The notes under the pieces were generated by a model. That model was given only the letters and a program-made list of their open reading frames with translations. It searched no databases and was not told where the DNA came from. Below, piece by piece: positions 51,935 to 59,930 of a DNA stretch of 64,000 nt. The stretch comes from UTCHB3 sp008363265. GTDB taxonomy: Bacteria; Bacteroidota; Ignavibacteria; Ignavibacteriales; Ignavibacteriaceae. The stretch is from contig BTUW01000010.1 of the NCBI GenBank assembly GCA_045863055.1, forward strand, positions 62,001-126,000, in the 5' to 3' direction. Position 1 is the first letter of the stretch. Each line of letters opens with the position of its first letter. The translations under genes were made by a program, and so were the position numbers.

Positions 51935-53341
51935 TTACTTGAGGAGAACCATTTTCTGAGTGCTGACAAGTTTTCCACTTGTCAAGCGTGCGAAATAAAC
52001 CCCACTCGCCAGTTTTGAACCATCGAATGTAAAGTTGTAAAGGCCTCTGTTCATCTGACCGTCAACGAGGGTCTGAACGAGCTTTCCGTTGCTGTCGAAG
52101 ATATGAAGCGTGGTAGCTCCATCTGCCGGCAGTGAGAAGGAAATCTTTGTTGACGGATTGAACGGATTCGGGAAGTTCTGATCAAGTCTGAAATCAAAAA
52201 CTGAAGTAGACGGGTCTTCAACCGATGTAGGAACCATGCCGAGTTTTGACATCTGAGCGGCTGTAAGTGGTTCTGTGTACATCATGTGAGCGCCATCAGC
52301 GACGTCTTCACCGATCGGTATCCAGTTCTTGGATGGGGCAACAGGGTCACCCGTGCTTCCCATGTATTTCAGGAAGTCCATCTTGAAGGATGTCTGATAG
52401 TTGTTCGGGATCGGAATTACGCCTTTCAGGTTTGTCAGGGTGCTGTCTGCCGCGTTCCAGGTAACAAACTTTATCGCTCCGGTGCTGTTAAACTGGGTGA
52501 TCGCGGGGATCGAGCCGCCGAAGTTCGCGTGGCAGTCTGTGCAGGTTCTGGCACCGGTTTTAACGATCGTATGCGCGTTGTAAACACCGATGGCGAAGAA
52601 CGATTTTGTGCCCTGATATGTAAGACTTTGCATCGAGCCGACACCTACTTTATTGTCTTTAACGCGGTTTACGAGGAAAACAAAATCCTTCAGCTGCTGA
52701 CGGGGCCTTTTCAGGTGGTGTTCAACCTGTGAGTCGAAGTGGCAGTTATAGCAGGTGATAGCGGTTTTAGCATGGCACGAACCGCAATGGAGTTTACCAT
52801 TGTGAGGATCATAGCTTGCGTGTGACGCGGGAAGTGAGGTGTGGCAGCCTGACTGCGCGCAATCGGTTTTTATCGCGCCGGGGGCAAGCATCGAGTTGTA
52901 AGTTGTGCCGTCACCGTGCATGTCCTGCGTGCCGTGGCAGTCCCAGCATTTCATGCCCGCGGTTCTGTGAACGTCGGTGTAGCCAAGAGTGATCTCCGTA
53001 TTCTGTCGGGAGTGACAGCTGCGACACTGTGACTCTTTCAGAGAATCTGGGTTGAACATGCTGTTCGATGGGTGGCAGTCGATACATGAAGGGTCATATG
53101 TACCTGTGTATGCCACACCATCGGCATTTGTCGGGCCGTGGCATCCTTCGCACTCAAGGTTTGGGTGAGTGTTTGGAACACCTGTCAGACCCTCAAAACC
53201 ACCATTGGCGGCTGAGTACCAGAAATATTTTCCGGCGCGGGTTTTGTGAAGTGATGTAGCGAAATTTTGAGGCTGAGCAAAAGCGTCGGCCATAAGAAGT
53301 AAGACTAATGCTACCGAGAAAAGTAGTACGGTGCGTTTCAT
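51935..53341 (-). CDS. Octaheme cytochrome c with T9SS sorting domain
   Basis: 468 residues. A signal peptide (LFSVALVLLLMADAFAQ) is followed by seven CXXCH motifs (CEGCH, CIDCH, CRSCH, CWDCH, CGSCH, CYNCH, CTDCH) and one CX3CH (CAQSGCH) between about residues 64 and 273. Additional His residues could be axial ligands. The C-terminus is a T9SS type A domain (NFPNPFNPSTKISF ... ASGVYFARLTSG ... KMVLLK), so the heme protein should be exported across the outer membrane and held at the surface. It is the second gene of a pair coupled by TGATG overlap and lies under the sigma-54 promoter at 53813. Surface electron transfer is the likely role. Confidence 0.9.
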   Translation of the reverse strand: MKRTVLLFSVALVLLLMADAFAQPQNFATSLHKTRAGKYFWYSAANGGFEGLTGVPNTHPNLECEGCHGPTNADGVAYTGTYDPSCIDCHPSNSMFNPDSLKESQCRSCHSRQNTEITLGYTDVHRTAGMKCWDCHGTQDMHGDGTTYNSMLAPGAIKTDCAQSGCHTSLPASHASYDPHNGKLHCGSCHAKTAITCYNCHFDSQVEHHLKRPRQQLKDFVFLVNRVKDNKVGVGSMQSLTYQGTKSFFAIGVYNAHTIVKTGARTCTDCHANFGGSIPAITQFNSTGAIKFVTWNAADSTLTNLKGVIPIPNNYQTSFKMDFLKYMGSTGDPVAPSKNWIPIGEDVADGAHMMYTEPLTAAQMSKLGMVPTSVEDPSTSVFDFRLDQNFPNPFNPSTKISFSLPADGATTLHIFDSNGKLVQTLVDGQMNRGLYNFTFDGSKLASGVYFARLTSGKLVSTQKMVLLK

Positions 53342-53799
53342 CAGGTTTTCTCCGGTGAAAGTTGTTTGTTGTTTATATAGTTATAGATCAAAGATTTAAA
53401 TTCCATGATGCCCGGTTTCTGCTCATCCCCGGGAATAAGATCGAGATAATCGATCGCCCGGTTGACATTACAGTAAAGCCAAAGCATGGCGAGGGAAAGT
53501 ACGTTCCTCTCGTCGCCATTACTGTAACCGGTCCGTTCCTCAAGTTCGATTATCAGATCGCGGCAGGGGCAGTCTTCGGTGTCGATATCCGTTTTTACGA
53601 TTATCTCAGGATCGCGCCTGAGGATGACGAGAAGGTAGTCGAGGGCTTTACGGGGTTCCGAGAGAAATATCTCGCAAAGGATGAGTTTTTTCATCACCCG
53701 GCAGTCATCACGAAGTTCTTCAGGAAGCCGGAGGAAGGTTTCTTTCGCTTTCGCGTAATCTCTGACGATGAAGTAATTGTTTGCGAGCATTTCAGACAT
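53341..53799 (-). CDS. Helical (TPR-like) protein co-expressed with the octaheme cytochrome
   Basis: 152 residues with no signal peptide. It is nearly all helical: NYFIVRDYAKAKETFLRLPE and SEPRKALDYLLVILRRDPEI look like two TPR-type helix pairs, and NVLSLAMLWLYCNVNRAIDYL like a third. CPC (about residue 77) is the only Cys pair of note. Its stop TGA shares a base with the cytochrome ATG, so the two are translationally coupled. It may be a cytoplasmic assembly or regulatory partner; that is inference. A second ATG at 53790 would leave a short leader after the predicted sigma-54 start. Confidence 0.7.
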   Translation of the reverse strand: MSEMLANNYFIVRDYAKAKETFLRLPEELRDDCRVMKKLILCEIFLSEPRKALDYLLVILRRDPEIIVKTDIDTEDCPCRDLIIELEERTGYSNGDERNVLSLAMLWLYCNVNRAIDYLDLIPGDEQKPGIMEFKSLIYNYINNKQLSPEKT

Positions 53800-53812
53800 A
53801 GTGTCTTAATGA

Positions 53813-53829
53813 AGCAAAAACCCTGCCAA
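53813..53829 (-). promoter_or_regulatory. Sigma-54 (-24/-12) promoter
   Basis: The minus strand reads TTGGCAGGGTTTTTGCT. Compared with YTGGCACGRNNNTTGCW it matches at 16 of 17 positions, with GG and GC elements correctly spaced. Transcription would begin about 12 bases past the GC, close to 53802, just before the first gene of the cytochrome pair at 53799. A sigma-54 activator is encoded directly upstream on the same strand. Confidence 0.75.
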
Positions 53830-53870
53830 CCGTAAATTCCGGGTAAAATGAGGGTTTTCGGGAGCAGTGG

Positions 53871-53980
53871 TGGAACAGTTTTGGAATAATTTGTTCCAAC
53901 AGGAAGGAAAAATCCGCCGATCTTCTTTAATTATAAAGAGTTATGGCAGACGAAACAATTTGTTTCAGAAATGAAACAAC
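53871..53980. promoter_or_regulatory. Inverted repeats upstream of the sigma-54 promoter, candidate activator sites
   Basis: TTGGAATAATTTGTTCCAA (53881-53899), with TGGAACA at 53871 giving a second 7-bp arm for TGTTCCA, and GAAACAATTTGTTTC (53952-53966) followed by another GAAACA at 53973. The half-sites share G(G/A)AACA. They lie about 45-150 bases upstream of the -24 element, in the range of NtrC-type enhancer sites. The distal set directly follows the activator stop codon and could also form a terminator hairpin. Confidence 0.55.
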
Positions 53981-55318
53981 TTATTCCATATCTATATTAT
54001 AAAGGCGCATTTTCCGCCAGAGGGTGGTTCTTCCCATGCCGAGTTCATCTGCTGCCTTGCCGCGGTTCCAGCGGTGCTTCTGCAGAACTTTCAGGATCCT
54101 GTCGCTCTCTGTATTTGCGCCGGCGAGCAGTTCGGAAAGGTAACGTTCATGGACAGGGTGGGCAACCGGCTGTTCAGAGATAATGCTTGCGGGAATTTTA
54201 GAGGCGGTGATCCTGGTCTCCCTTTGTGACCTGACGAAGAGATACTCCATGATATTCTCAAGTTCGCGGATGTTTCCCGGCCAGCTGTAGCTCATCAGGA
54301 TATCAAGTGCTTCGTCATCAATGGTCTTTTCCTGAACTTTGAACACAGTGGTGAATTTTTTCATGAAGTGATTTACGAGAAGCGGGATATCCTCTTTTCG
54401 TTCACGAAGTGGGGGCACGGTGATCGGGACCACGTTCAGGCGGTAGTAGAGGTCTTCCCTAAGTGAGCCGTTAGCCAGCGCGCTTTTAATATCGATATTG
54501 GTCGCGGCAATAATTCTTACATCAACCTTCCTCGTTACAGATTCTCCCAGGCGTTCAAAAGTACCTTCCTGCAGAACCCTGAGAAGTTTGATCTGCATGG
54601 GCAGGGGGATTTCGGCTATTTCGTCGAGGAAGAGCGTACCCGTGTCGGCGATCTCAAATCTGCCGAGTCTGTCACGGTGAGCATCAGTGAAGGCTCCCTT
54701 CACGTGGCCGAAAAGTTCACTTGCCAGAAGGTTGTCGTGGAAGACAGAGCAGGAAACTTTAATGAAGGGCTGGAATCGCCTTCCTGAGAGGGTCTGAATG
54801 GCGTTGGCCACCATTTCCTTTCCGGTGCCCGATTCCCCCTGGATAAAGACAGGTGAATCGCTCGACGCCACATCCCTTATCACATTGAAGATATCCCTCA
54901 TTTTCTGAGAGCGGCCAACGATTCCGTGAAAGTCAGTCCCTTCTATCAGTTCAAGCCGCAGTTTTTCAATATCGGAGATTGGAGTTACCGAGATGATCCC
55001 GCCATTCGGTTCACCTTCGTCTGTGCGCAGGAGGGTTGCCGACATCTTAACCTGGCGCGTCTCACCGGCCGAGGTGCATATATCCGAGTAATAATCGGTA
55101 ACCTTCTTCTTCGACTCAAGCACCATCAGCATGGGGCATTTGGAGCAGCAGTTCGAAGGTTTGAAAACACGTTTGCAAACCTTGTTGATCACCTCCTCCT
55201 TGAGGTAGCCGGTAAGTTCCTCGGCCGCGGAATTGAAGTAGGTTATCCTGAAGTTTTTGTCGACTGTGAATACAGCTTCGCTGATCGAGTTAAGTATCTG
55301 GTCTCTTAATTTATCCAT
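53981..55318 (-). CDS. PAS-domain sigma-54-dependent transcriptional activator
   Basis: 445 residues. The N-terminal PAS domain (residues 5-120) has a cysteine cluster C48, C57, C58, C61 (VCKRVFKPSNCCSKCPML) that may bind a redox cofactor. The AAA+ domain follows: FIQGESGTGKEMVANAIQ (Walker A), ELFGHVKGAFTDAHRDRLGR with the GAFTDA sigma-54 contact loop, and GTLFLDEIAEIPLPMQIK (Walker B). The Fis-type HTH is at the end (WNRGKAADELGMGRTTLWRK). It has no receiver domain. Its ATG overlaps the stop of the multi-PAS kinase gene by one base. The promoter at 53813 is the obvious nearby target. Confidence 0.93.
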   Translation of the reverse strand: MDKLRDQILNSISEAVFTVDKNFRITYFNSAAEELTGYLKEEVINKVCKRVFKPSNCCSKCPMLMVLESKKKVTDYYSDICTSAGETRQVKMSATLLRTDEGEPNGGIISVTPISDIEKLRLELIEGTDFHGIVGRSQKMRDIFNVIRDVASSDSPVFIQGESGTGKEMVANAIQTLSGRRFQPFIKVSCSVFHDNLLASELFGHVKGAFTDAHRDRLGRFEIADTGTLFLDEIAEIPLPMQIKLLRVLQEGTFERLGESVTRKVDVRIIAATNIDIKSALANGSLREDLYYRLNVVPITVPPLRERKEDIPLLVNHFMKKFTTVFKVQEKTIDDEALDILMSYSWPGNIRELENIMEYLFVRSQRETRITASKIPASIISEQPVAHPVHERYLSELLAGANTESDRILKVLQKHRWNRGKAADELGMGRTTLWRKMRLYNIDME

Positions 55319-58300
55319 TATCTGTTAGTGATGTCCTTGAGCGTAAAGATCGTCTTTACCGCGTTCTGGATGGCTTCCTTGAATTTTTGAAGATTAACGG
55401 GTTTATTAAAAATGGCCTCCGCACCGGCTTCGGTGTAAGCGATGTTCTCACTTTTTCCCATATTGCTTCCGAGTACGATGCAGGGGATCTTCGCGCGTGA
55501 GGGGTCAGAATTTATCACGCGTATAAGGTCGAGGCCTGTTTTTCCGCTGAACAAGTGACCGGTAACGACCACGGCGGGAACGGAAGTTGTAATATTTTTC
55601 GCAGCGCTTTCAATATCCTTGAACTGTTCAACCTCGTAACCGGGGAGGAGGTTGGTAATGATCTTCGAATAAAGCACCCGGTCGGTCGGACTTGATTCCA
55701 CCAGAGCGATCCGTGAGGAGGCGATGGGAATATTGAAAACGAACCTGGTACCTTCACCAACCGTGCTTGTGAGTGATATCTCGCCGCCGTGTTTCTCAAC
55801 AATCTCTTTAACCAGGCTCAGGCCAAGACCTGTTCCCTTTTCGCCGGCGGTTCCCACGGTGGTGAACTTGGTGTCGACATGGAAAACCTTTTGAATATCC
55901 GCCGGCTTGATTCCAACGCCTGTATCCTGAACGAAGACTTCCAGGAATCTTCCAGCAATATTGCCTGTGATGCCTGCCGTTATCTTTCCGCCGTTGGGTG
56001 TAAACTTGATCGCGTTCGAGAAGAGGTTGTTGAACACCTGAAGGATCAGGTTCTGGTCGACGAAAACAACCACATTCCCGGGCATTTCATTCACCAGTTC
56101 GATATCCTTCTGGAACGCTGCCCCCGAGACAGCCGAGAACGATTTGCTGGTGATGGTACGCAGGTCCTGCTTTACCGGTTCGAACTTCATCCGGCCGGTC
56201 TGGAGACGGGTCCAGTCGAGGAGGGAGTTAACCAGACCGAGCATTATCTTGGTTGAGTCCTGAATGTAGGTAACATACTTTTTCATTTCATCGGTATTGA
56301 GGTCCTCTGAAAGAAGGAAGTCGGTGAAACCCAGTATCGAACTGAACGGAGTACGCATATCATGCGAAATGATCGAAATGAAACGGTCTTTGGCGTCGTT
56401 AAGTTTTTTCAGGTTCTCAGTCGATTCCCTGATCTCCTCTTCCGCCTGTTTTTGTTTGGTGATATCCGAGACCAGGCCATACATTTTGTTAATGCGGTCG
56501 GCTTCCCTGACGAATGAGATCTTGTTTCTAACCCATATGGAAGTTCCGTTTTTCGTTATGATGCGGCACTCTATCGAACCGCTGGTCTTGTACTTGCTCC
56601 TGAGGAGGTCTTTCAGGTTGGAGAAATAGTCGTCAAGGTCTTCCGGGTGGATGATCTTGAACCAGAACCGGTTATTGTTGATGAAATCGGAAATTCTGTA
56701 GCCCGTCATGGCGACGAAAGAGGCAGTAACGAAAACCGGGGTCAGAATACCGTTAAGATGTTCGGAAACCCAGAGAAAATCCTCGATATTCTCTGCAATA
56801 CTTCTGTATTTGGCTTCCGATTCTTCGATAAGGCGCTGTGAGTTCCTGAGCTGGGTAATGTCACGTACAATAAGTACATCAAAAAACTTTCCGCTGAACT
56901 CAAAATCCGCGTGGGAGACCTCGGCTATGAAGGTTGTTCCGTTCTTTCTGGTCCCTTCCCGGTCATTGTTTGTCCCGGTACTGCCGGGCAGCTGCCTGAT
57001 AAAATTGTCCACCGGTTTCCCGATGATGTCGAGCTCAGAGTCATATCCGAATATCCGTACGAAACTGTTGTTCACAAAGATCAAACTTCCGGATTCCTGA
57101 ACGGCGATACCGTCGTTTGAAGCCTCAAAGATCGACTGCATCAGGAGGATGTCCTGAGCTCTTTTTTCTTCAGATGTCACGTCGCGGATAAGGCATGCGT
57201 AAGATGACCAGGTACCCCCCTCCTCCTCAAAGTAAACGAAAGAGACTTCGGCAGGAAACACCTTCCCCGAAGAAGCGATCACACTGGTCTTGACTCTGAA
57301 TGGGTTCTCTCTTTTGATGAGTTCGCGGTCAGGAACGAAACCGTCGAACATTTCCGTCAGCTTTTTGCTTTTACTCCCGGTGCCCGGCGCAAGTACCTTA
57401 AGAAACATGTCGTTGGTACCGGTAATGTTGAATCCGTCATCAAACTGGCATATCATATCGCCTGAGGCGTTCAGGAAGGTGCTGTACTGCATGTTGAGGA
57501 GGTGGAGTTCCCTCTTCTCCTTTTCATCCTCGTAGATGTCGCGGCAGATCACCCAGGAGGTTTTCTGCAGGTTGATCACCCTGAACTCGCCGGTGCTCAC
57601 TCCCTGAGAGGAACTATATGAAGATCTGAATATCCCGCCTTTGGGGGATCTGCGGAACTGCTTGATCAGAGAAGTTGCATCTTTCCCGAATACCTCGATC
57701 TTCTTTCTGCCGAAGAACTTCTCAGCCTCATTGCTCCAGGAGGTGATCGAGTTGTCTTTATCAACAGAAAAGACCGCAAGCCCACCCCTTCCGGCGATCA
57801 GTGAGTAATCCTTTAACTCCTGCAGGTGCTCATTAAGCGCCATGATCTCATTTTTATGGGAAGTGATATCCTCACCCATGATGAGTACCATATCCTCACC
57901 CCGGGTGTTTTTAAATACCGCGGAACTCAGCCGCAGTTCGAACGAAATACCATCACTTTTGACTGTAATATGCTCACTGCCGTTATCATCTGTAATTTCT
58001 CCGAATCCGGGTATCGATCTTATCGTTTTCCCGGTGACCTCCGTTTCAGGGTCGATGAACCGGGATAATTTGTTCCCACCGTAGAAGGTGATCCTCCCTG
58101 AGGAGTCACAGATAAAAACAAGATCGCAAAGGGCAGCAAGCACTTCTCCCGATCTTTCCGGAATGAACCCGGTTTCCATATATGTTTCCGGTATTACCCT
58201 GAGGTCTTCAACTATCACCACTCCGCCATCGATCCGGTTGCCGTCTGCGAGGGGAACTCCCTTACAGATGAGGCTGAGGTTTTTTCTTCCCGAGGAGACT

Positions 58301-58563
58301 CTTCTGATCTCTTTTTCAAAGGGGATGCCGTTGAGAACGGCGGTTATTTCGCTTTGGAGGTTAATGTGATCGAAGAGGGGATGCTCCTTCAGGGAGACGG
58401 AAGCAGGGTTTGCAGATATCTTTTCGTTCAGGATGCCGTAGCCCAGCATTGTCTGATTAACGAATGAGATCTGCAGGTCTGAATCGAAAAGCACCACCCC
58501 CACGGGGAGGGAATCACCGTGGATCAGTTCGTTTCTTTTGCTTTTCGTTTTCTTGTCAGACAT
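55318..58563 (-). CDS. Multi-PAS hybrid sensor histidine kinase with degenerate receiver
   Basis: 1081 residues, no membrane segment, about six PAS-type sensory modules between residues 15 and 705 (S-box features such as GYDSELDIIGKPV and GYRISDFINNNRFW). HisKA has the acceptor His734 (FISIISHDMRTPFSSILGF). The HATPase is complete (NNLFSNAIKFTPNGG, DTGVGIKP, GEKGTGLGLSLVKEI). The C-terminal receiver-like domain (about 955-1075) lacks the acceptor Asp: VVVTGHLFSGKTGLDLI has Gly where LLDxxMP would be, although the Lys in FNKPVN remains. It is coupled to the sigma-54 activator gene (TAATG). It probably senses redox or small molecules in the cytoplasm. Confidence 0.9.
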   Translation of the reverse strand: MSDKKTKSKRNELIHGDSLPVGVVLFDSDLQISFVNQTMLGYGILNEKISANPASVSLKEHPLFDHINLQSEITAVLNGIPFEKEIRRVSSGRKNLSLICKGVPLADGNRIDGGVVIVEDLRVIPETYMETGFIPERSGEVLAALCDLVFICDSSGRITFYGGNKLSRFIDPETEVTGKTIRSIPGFGEITDDNGSEHITVKSDGISFELRLSSAVFKNTRGEDMVLIMGEDITSHKNEIMALNEHLQELKDYSLIAGRGGLAVFSVDKDNSITSWSNEAEKFFGRKKIEVFGKDATSLIKQFRRSPKGGIFRSSYSSSQGVSTGEFRVINLQKTSWVICRDIYEDEKEKRELHLLNMQYSTFLNASGDMICQFDDGFNITGTNDMFLKVLAPGTGSKSKKLTEMFDGFVPDRELIKRENPFRVKTSVIASSGKVFPAEVSFVYFEEEGGTWSSYACLIRDVTSEEKRAQDILLMQSIFEASNDGIAVQESGSLIFVNNSFVRIFGYDSELDIIGKPVDNFIRQLPGSTGTNNDREGTRKNGTTFIAEVSHADFEFSGKFFDVLIVRDITQLRNSQRLIEESEAKYRSIAENIEDFLWVSEHLNGILTPVFVTASFVAMTGYRISDFINNNRFWFKIIHPEDLDDYFSNLKDLLRSKYKTSGSIECRIITKNGTSIWVRNKISFVREADRINKMYGLVSDITKQKQAEEEIRESTENLKKLNDAKDRFISIISHDMRTPFSSILGFTDFLLSEDLNTDEMKKYVTYIQDSTKIMLGLVNSLLDWTRLQTGRMKFEPVKQDLRTITSKSFSAVSGAAFQKDIELVNEMPGNVVVFVDQNLILQVFNNLFSNAIKFTPNGGKITAGITGNIAGRFLEVFVQDTGVGIKPADIQKVFHVDTKFTTVGTAGEKGTGLGLSLVKEIVEKHGGEISLTSTVGEGTRFVFNIPIASSRIALVESSPTDRVLYSKIITNLLPGYEVEQFKDIESAAKNITTSVPAVVVTGHLFSGKTGLDLIRVINSDPSRAKIPCIVLGSNMGKSENIAYTEAGAEAIFNKPVNLQKFKEAIQNAVKTIFTLKDITNR

Positions 58564-58735
58564 AATTGGCGCGATTTAAAACCGTAATTTAAATTATTCA
58601 ATTGAATTGAGGTGAGGGAACTTTCCGCCACTTTGCGAGTAAAAAAATAAAAAGTATCATAAATTAACTTGCATATATATATAAAGTGGATTATTTTAAT
58701 AAAGCGAAATAAATTAATTAGCAAAGGAATCAACC

Positions 58736-59146
58736 ATGAAGAAGCTCGTTTTGCTCGCCGCGGTCGCACTGTTTTTTACAGCCGGAACCGCCGTTGCCCA
58801 AAAGGCCCCCGCTGATGCCAAAATAAAGATGTGCAACAGCTGCCATAAAGAAGGAAAGAACAAGTTTGATGAATACAAGGCCTGGCTGCAGACCAATCAC
58901 GCGAAAGTAGCCGATGCATTCGACAAACCGGCTGCCAAAGAAATCGCTGACAAGAACAAAGTAGCCAATCCGAAGGAAGCTGCCGAGTGCCTTAGCTGCC
59001 ATACAGACAAGATATCGAAGGTTGAGAACTTCAATCCTAAAGATATCGACTGCATGTCATGCCACAACACTGAGAGCAAGGTTCACGCTATTCCTGAGAA
59101 AGTACCCCACCCATCAGGCAAGAAGAGCGATGCCAAGAAAGACTGA
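58736..59146 (+). CDS. Periplasmic triheme cytochrome c
   Basis: 136 residues. A signal peptide (LVLLAAVALFFTAGTAVAQ) is followed by three heme sites: MCNSCHKEG, ECLSCHTDK and DCMSCHNTE. His in TNHAKVADAF and KVHAIPEKVPH could be distal axial ligands, as in cytochrome c554-like small multiheme proteins. The tail is Lys-rich and soluble. It should shuttle electrons in the periplasm, possibly toward the surface octaheme protein at 51935. AAAGGA precedes the ATG. It is divergent from the multi-PAS kinase gene with a 170-bp AT-rich control region between them. Confidence 0.9.
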   Translation: MKKLVLLAAVALFFTAGTAVAQKAPADAKIKMCNSCHKEGKNKFDEYKAWLQTNHAKVADAFDKPAAKEIADKNKVANPKEAAECLSCHTDKISKVENFNPKDIDCMSCHNTESKVHAIPEKVPHPSGKKSDAKKD

Positions 59147-59165
59147 TCTTTCAAGGCTTGAAATT

Positions 59166-59200
59166 AAAAAGGCTGCCCCGCGAGAGGCAGCCTTTTTCAT
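59166..59200. terminator. Bidirectional intrinsic terminator
   Basis: AAAAAGGCTGCC pairs with GGCAGCCTTTTT (12 bp), flanked by A-rich and T-rich runs. It sits between the convergent triheme cytochrome and receiver genes and belongs to the same hairpin type as 4108 and 6236. Confidence 0.92.
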
Positions 59201-59210
59201 TTTAGAGAGC

Positions 59211-59897
59211 TTATTCGCCTGAATCGGTGAGTTTTGGCGAGCTGTCGAGATCGACCATTTTGATGTCTTTCAGGTAGTCCGACATTTTAGGGGCCTGTAT
59301 CTCTTTCAGTTGATCTAGTATGGAAGCCACTTCATTCACCGCGGTTTCGATGTAGTCGATCCTTTTGGCAACGGCTTCCTTGCTGAGATCGGGTTTGTTT
59401 ATTTCCCGTTTAAGTGCGGAAACGGCGAGTTTTATAACCGTCAGAGGCTGTTTTATCTTGTGGTTCGCGGTAACCACGGTGGCGGCGAACATTCCGAGCC
59501 TTTCCGATTCGATCATCTGTTTTCTGATATCGCGGAATTTCAGCGCGGAGTGGATCCTCGCGAGGATCTCAACACGGTCGAACGGTTTTTTTACGTAATC
59601 GTGGGCACCGGCCTTAAGCCCGATCGAGGTGTCTTCGGCGGTGACCCGGGCCGTAACCAGGATAATGGGAATATCGGAGGTTTTTTCATCTCTTGTCAGG
59701 GCTTCACAAACTTCAAGGCCGTTCATGCCGGGGAGCATGATATCGAGCAGTATGAGATCGGGGAGATACTCATAAGCCATTTTCATACCTGTTTCGCCGT
59801 CGTAGGCAAAGATAAACTGGTGGTTCTCCCTTTTCAGGATCGTTTCAAGATATTTAATGTTCTGTTCGTGGTCATCGACCGCAAGAATCAGGCTCAT
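59211..59897 (-). CDS. Receiver domain fused to a DHp-like helix pair, no ATPase domain
   Basis: 228 residues. A canonical receiver covers residues 1-120: Asp8/Asp9 in VDDH, acceptor Asp52 in LILLDIMLPGMNG, Thr in LVTAR and Lys104 in YVKKPF. A HisKA-like segment follows with His146 in TANHKIKQPLTVIKLAV, then a coiled helix to about residue 200. The HATPase domain expected after it is absent and the protein ends normally at the terminator. It might act as a phosphotransfer protein or as a dimer adaptor for the neighbouring kinase. It is convergent with the triheme cytochrome gene. Confidence 0.82.
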   Translation of the reverse strand: MSLILAVDDHEQNIKYLETILKRENHQFIFAYDGETGMKMAYEYLPDLILLDIMLPGMNGLEVCEALTRDEKTSDIPIILVTARVTAEDTSIGLKAGAHDYVKKPFDRVEILARIHSALKFRDIRKQMIESERLGMFAATVVTANHKIKQPLTVIKLAVSALKREINKPDLSKEAVAKRIDYIETAVNEVASILDQLKEIQAPKMSDYLKDIKMVDLDSSPKLTDSGE

Positions 59898-59930
59898 GGG
59901 GTATCGTCTTGATTAGTTGATGAAAAAAGA

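Noticed and set aside
58564..58735. Second sigma-54 promoter before the triheme cytochrome
   Set aside because: TTGGCGCG at about 58567 is the only partial match, but no GC element lies at the right distance. I could not support a promoter call.
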